A stretch of 64,000 bases of DNA from LVI-A0039 sp033105485 (lineage in GTDB: Bacteria > Bacillota_I > Bacilli_A > UBA3375). The stretch spans positions 1,302,001-1,366,000 of the forward strand of contig CP136956.1 of assembly GCA_033105485.1 (NCBI GenBank), read 5' to 3'. This document shows positions 63,588-64,000 of this stretch, in pieces. Both the position numbers and the translations under genes were made by a program. Below the pieces are notes generated by a model. It saw only the letters and a list, made by a program, of their open reading frames with translations, had not been told where the DNA came from and did no database searches. The first letter of the stretch is position 1; the number at the start of each line of letters is the position of its first letter.

Positions 63588-64000
63588 TATTATTGTTGTC
63601 GGTGGTAGTGCAGCGGGAATGAGTTTCGCTGCAAAATATAAACGTAATCGCCCAGAAGATGATGTTTTAGTATTTGAAGCAAAAGATTATATTTCTTTTG
63701 GAGCGTGTGGGTTGCCGTATTATATACAAGATCAATTCTCAGATGAAAATACAATGATCGCAAGAACACCTAGTCAAATGATTGACAGTGGAATTGATGT
63801 ACGTATTAACCACGCGGTAACAGAAATTAATACTACTAAAAAATTTGTAGTAGCAAACGATGTTAAATATGAATACGATAAACTTATCGTTGCAACCGGA
63901 GCAAATCCAATTGTTCCTGGTTTTGCACAAATCGATAATGAACAAGTATTTACTTTAACAACGCTAGCAGACGGAAATGCTATTAAGCAAAAATTACAAT
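63580..64000 (+). CDS. CoA-disulfide reductase / NADH oxidase-like flavoprotein, 5' part only
   Basis: An ATG at 63580 opens a frame that runs off the window (140 residues visible). VVGGSAAGMSFA is the FAD-binding motif, Cys43 in FGACGLPYY is at the position of the redox-active cysteine of CoA-disulfide reductase and Nox, and LIVATGANP is the ATG motif. It reduces disulfides or oxygen with NAD(P)H. Overlap with the cystine transporter implies co-translation. CoA-disulfide reductase versus NADH oxidase cannot be settled without the C-terminus. Confidence 0.88.
   Translation, partial: MSNIIVVGGSAAGMSFAAKYKRNRPEDDVLVFEAKDYISFGACGLPYYIQDQFSDENTMIARTPSQMIDSGIDVRINHAVTEINTTKKFVVANDVKYEYDKLIVATGANPIVPGFAQIDNEQVFTLTTLADGNAIKQKLQ

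Overview
The window is AT-rich DNA from a low-GC Gram-positive bacterium (Bacillota, or an Erysipelotrichia/acholeplasma-like relative). Supporting signs are strong AGGAGG-type ribosome sites, intrinsic terminators with long T-runs, lipoprotein signal peptides, MsmK-type ABC importers, the Gram-positive type of GalT and a fused GshAB. TGA is used as a stop codon (for example at 9237 and 46540) and tryptophan is TGG, so this is not the Mycoplasma code. No rRNA, tRNA, insertion sequence or CRISPR array was seen. The species cannot be named from this sequence alone.

About 47 kb (1-47,780) is a carbohydrate-utilisation island made of adjoining modules. (1) 1-10.4 kb: the end of a xylulokinase-like gene, two small esterases, a sugar-binding lipoprotein, a GntR regulator, a CE7 acetyl esterase, a GH1 glycosidase, two ABC permeases, a DUF624/YesL-like membrane protein and an MsmK-like ATPase. 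This looks like uptake and deacetylation of acetylated beta-linked oligosaccharides. (2) 10.4-18.1 kb: GH36 alpha-galactosidase and a ROK kinase, divergent from an AGE-family disaccharide epimerase, GH42 beta-galactosidase and a GH1 enzyme with a phosphate-binding triad. (3) 18.2-23.7 kb: the Leloir genes galK-galE-galT-galM and a LacI regulator. (4) 23.8-32.8 kb: a sugar-acid operon (aldo/keto reductase, RpiR regulator, IlvD/Edd dehydratase, GH1, PTS EIIC, mannonate dehydratase, KDPG aldolase, KDG kinase). Its dehydratase and EIIC genes each carry an apparent one-base deletion. (5) 33-47.8 kb: a GntR regulator divergent from three cytoplasmic alpha-mannosidases (GH125, GH38, GH92), a second ABC importer with its own DUF624 protein, GH1, GH13 and a second MsmK-like ATPase.

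From 47.8 kb the content changes. A heterodimeric ABC exporter is followed by a MarR-like regulator and a 37-residue membrane peptide. Next come an alpha/beta hydrolase preceded by a 14-bp tandem repeat, two tandem YczE-like membrane proteins, and a small secreted acidic protein behind a long paired leader. After uvrC comes a redox block: an ArsR regulator with a CVC motif, NAD kinase, a MATE exporter, GshAB, a cystine-type symporter and a CoA-disulfide-reductase/NADH-oxidase-like gene that runs off the end.

Shared short signals tie the sugar modules together. An AAAGTAC-type inverted repeat occurs at four promoters. A cre-like TGTAAATGTTnACA element sits just upstream of many start codons. 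A perfect (ATA)28 trinucleotide tract lies in the 3' region of the sugar-acid operon.
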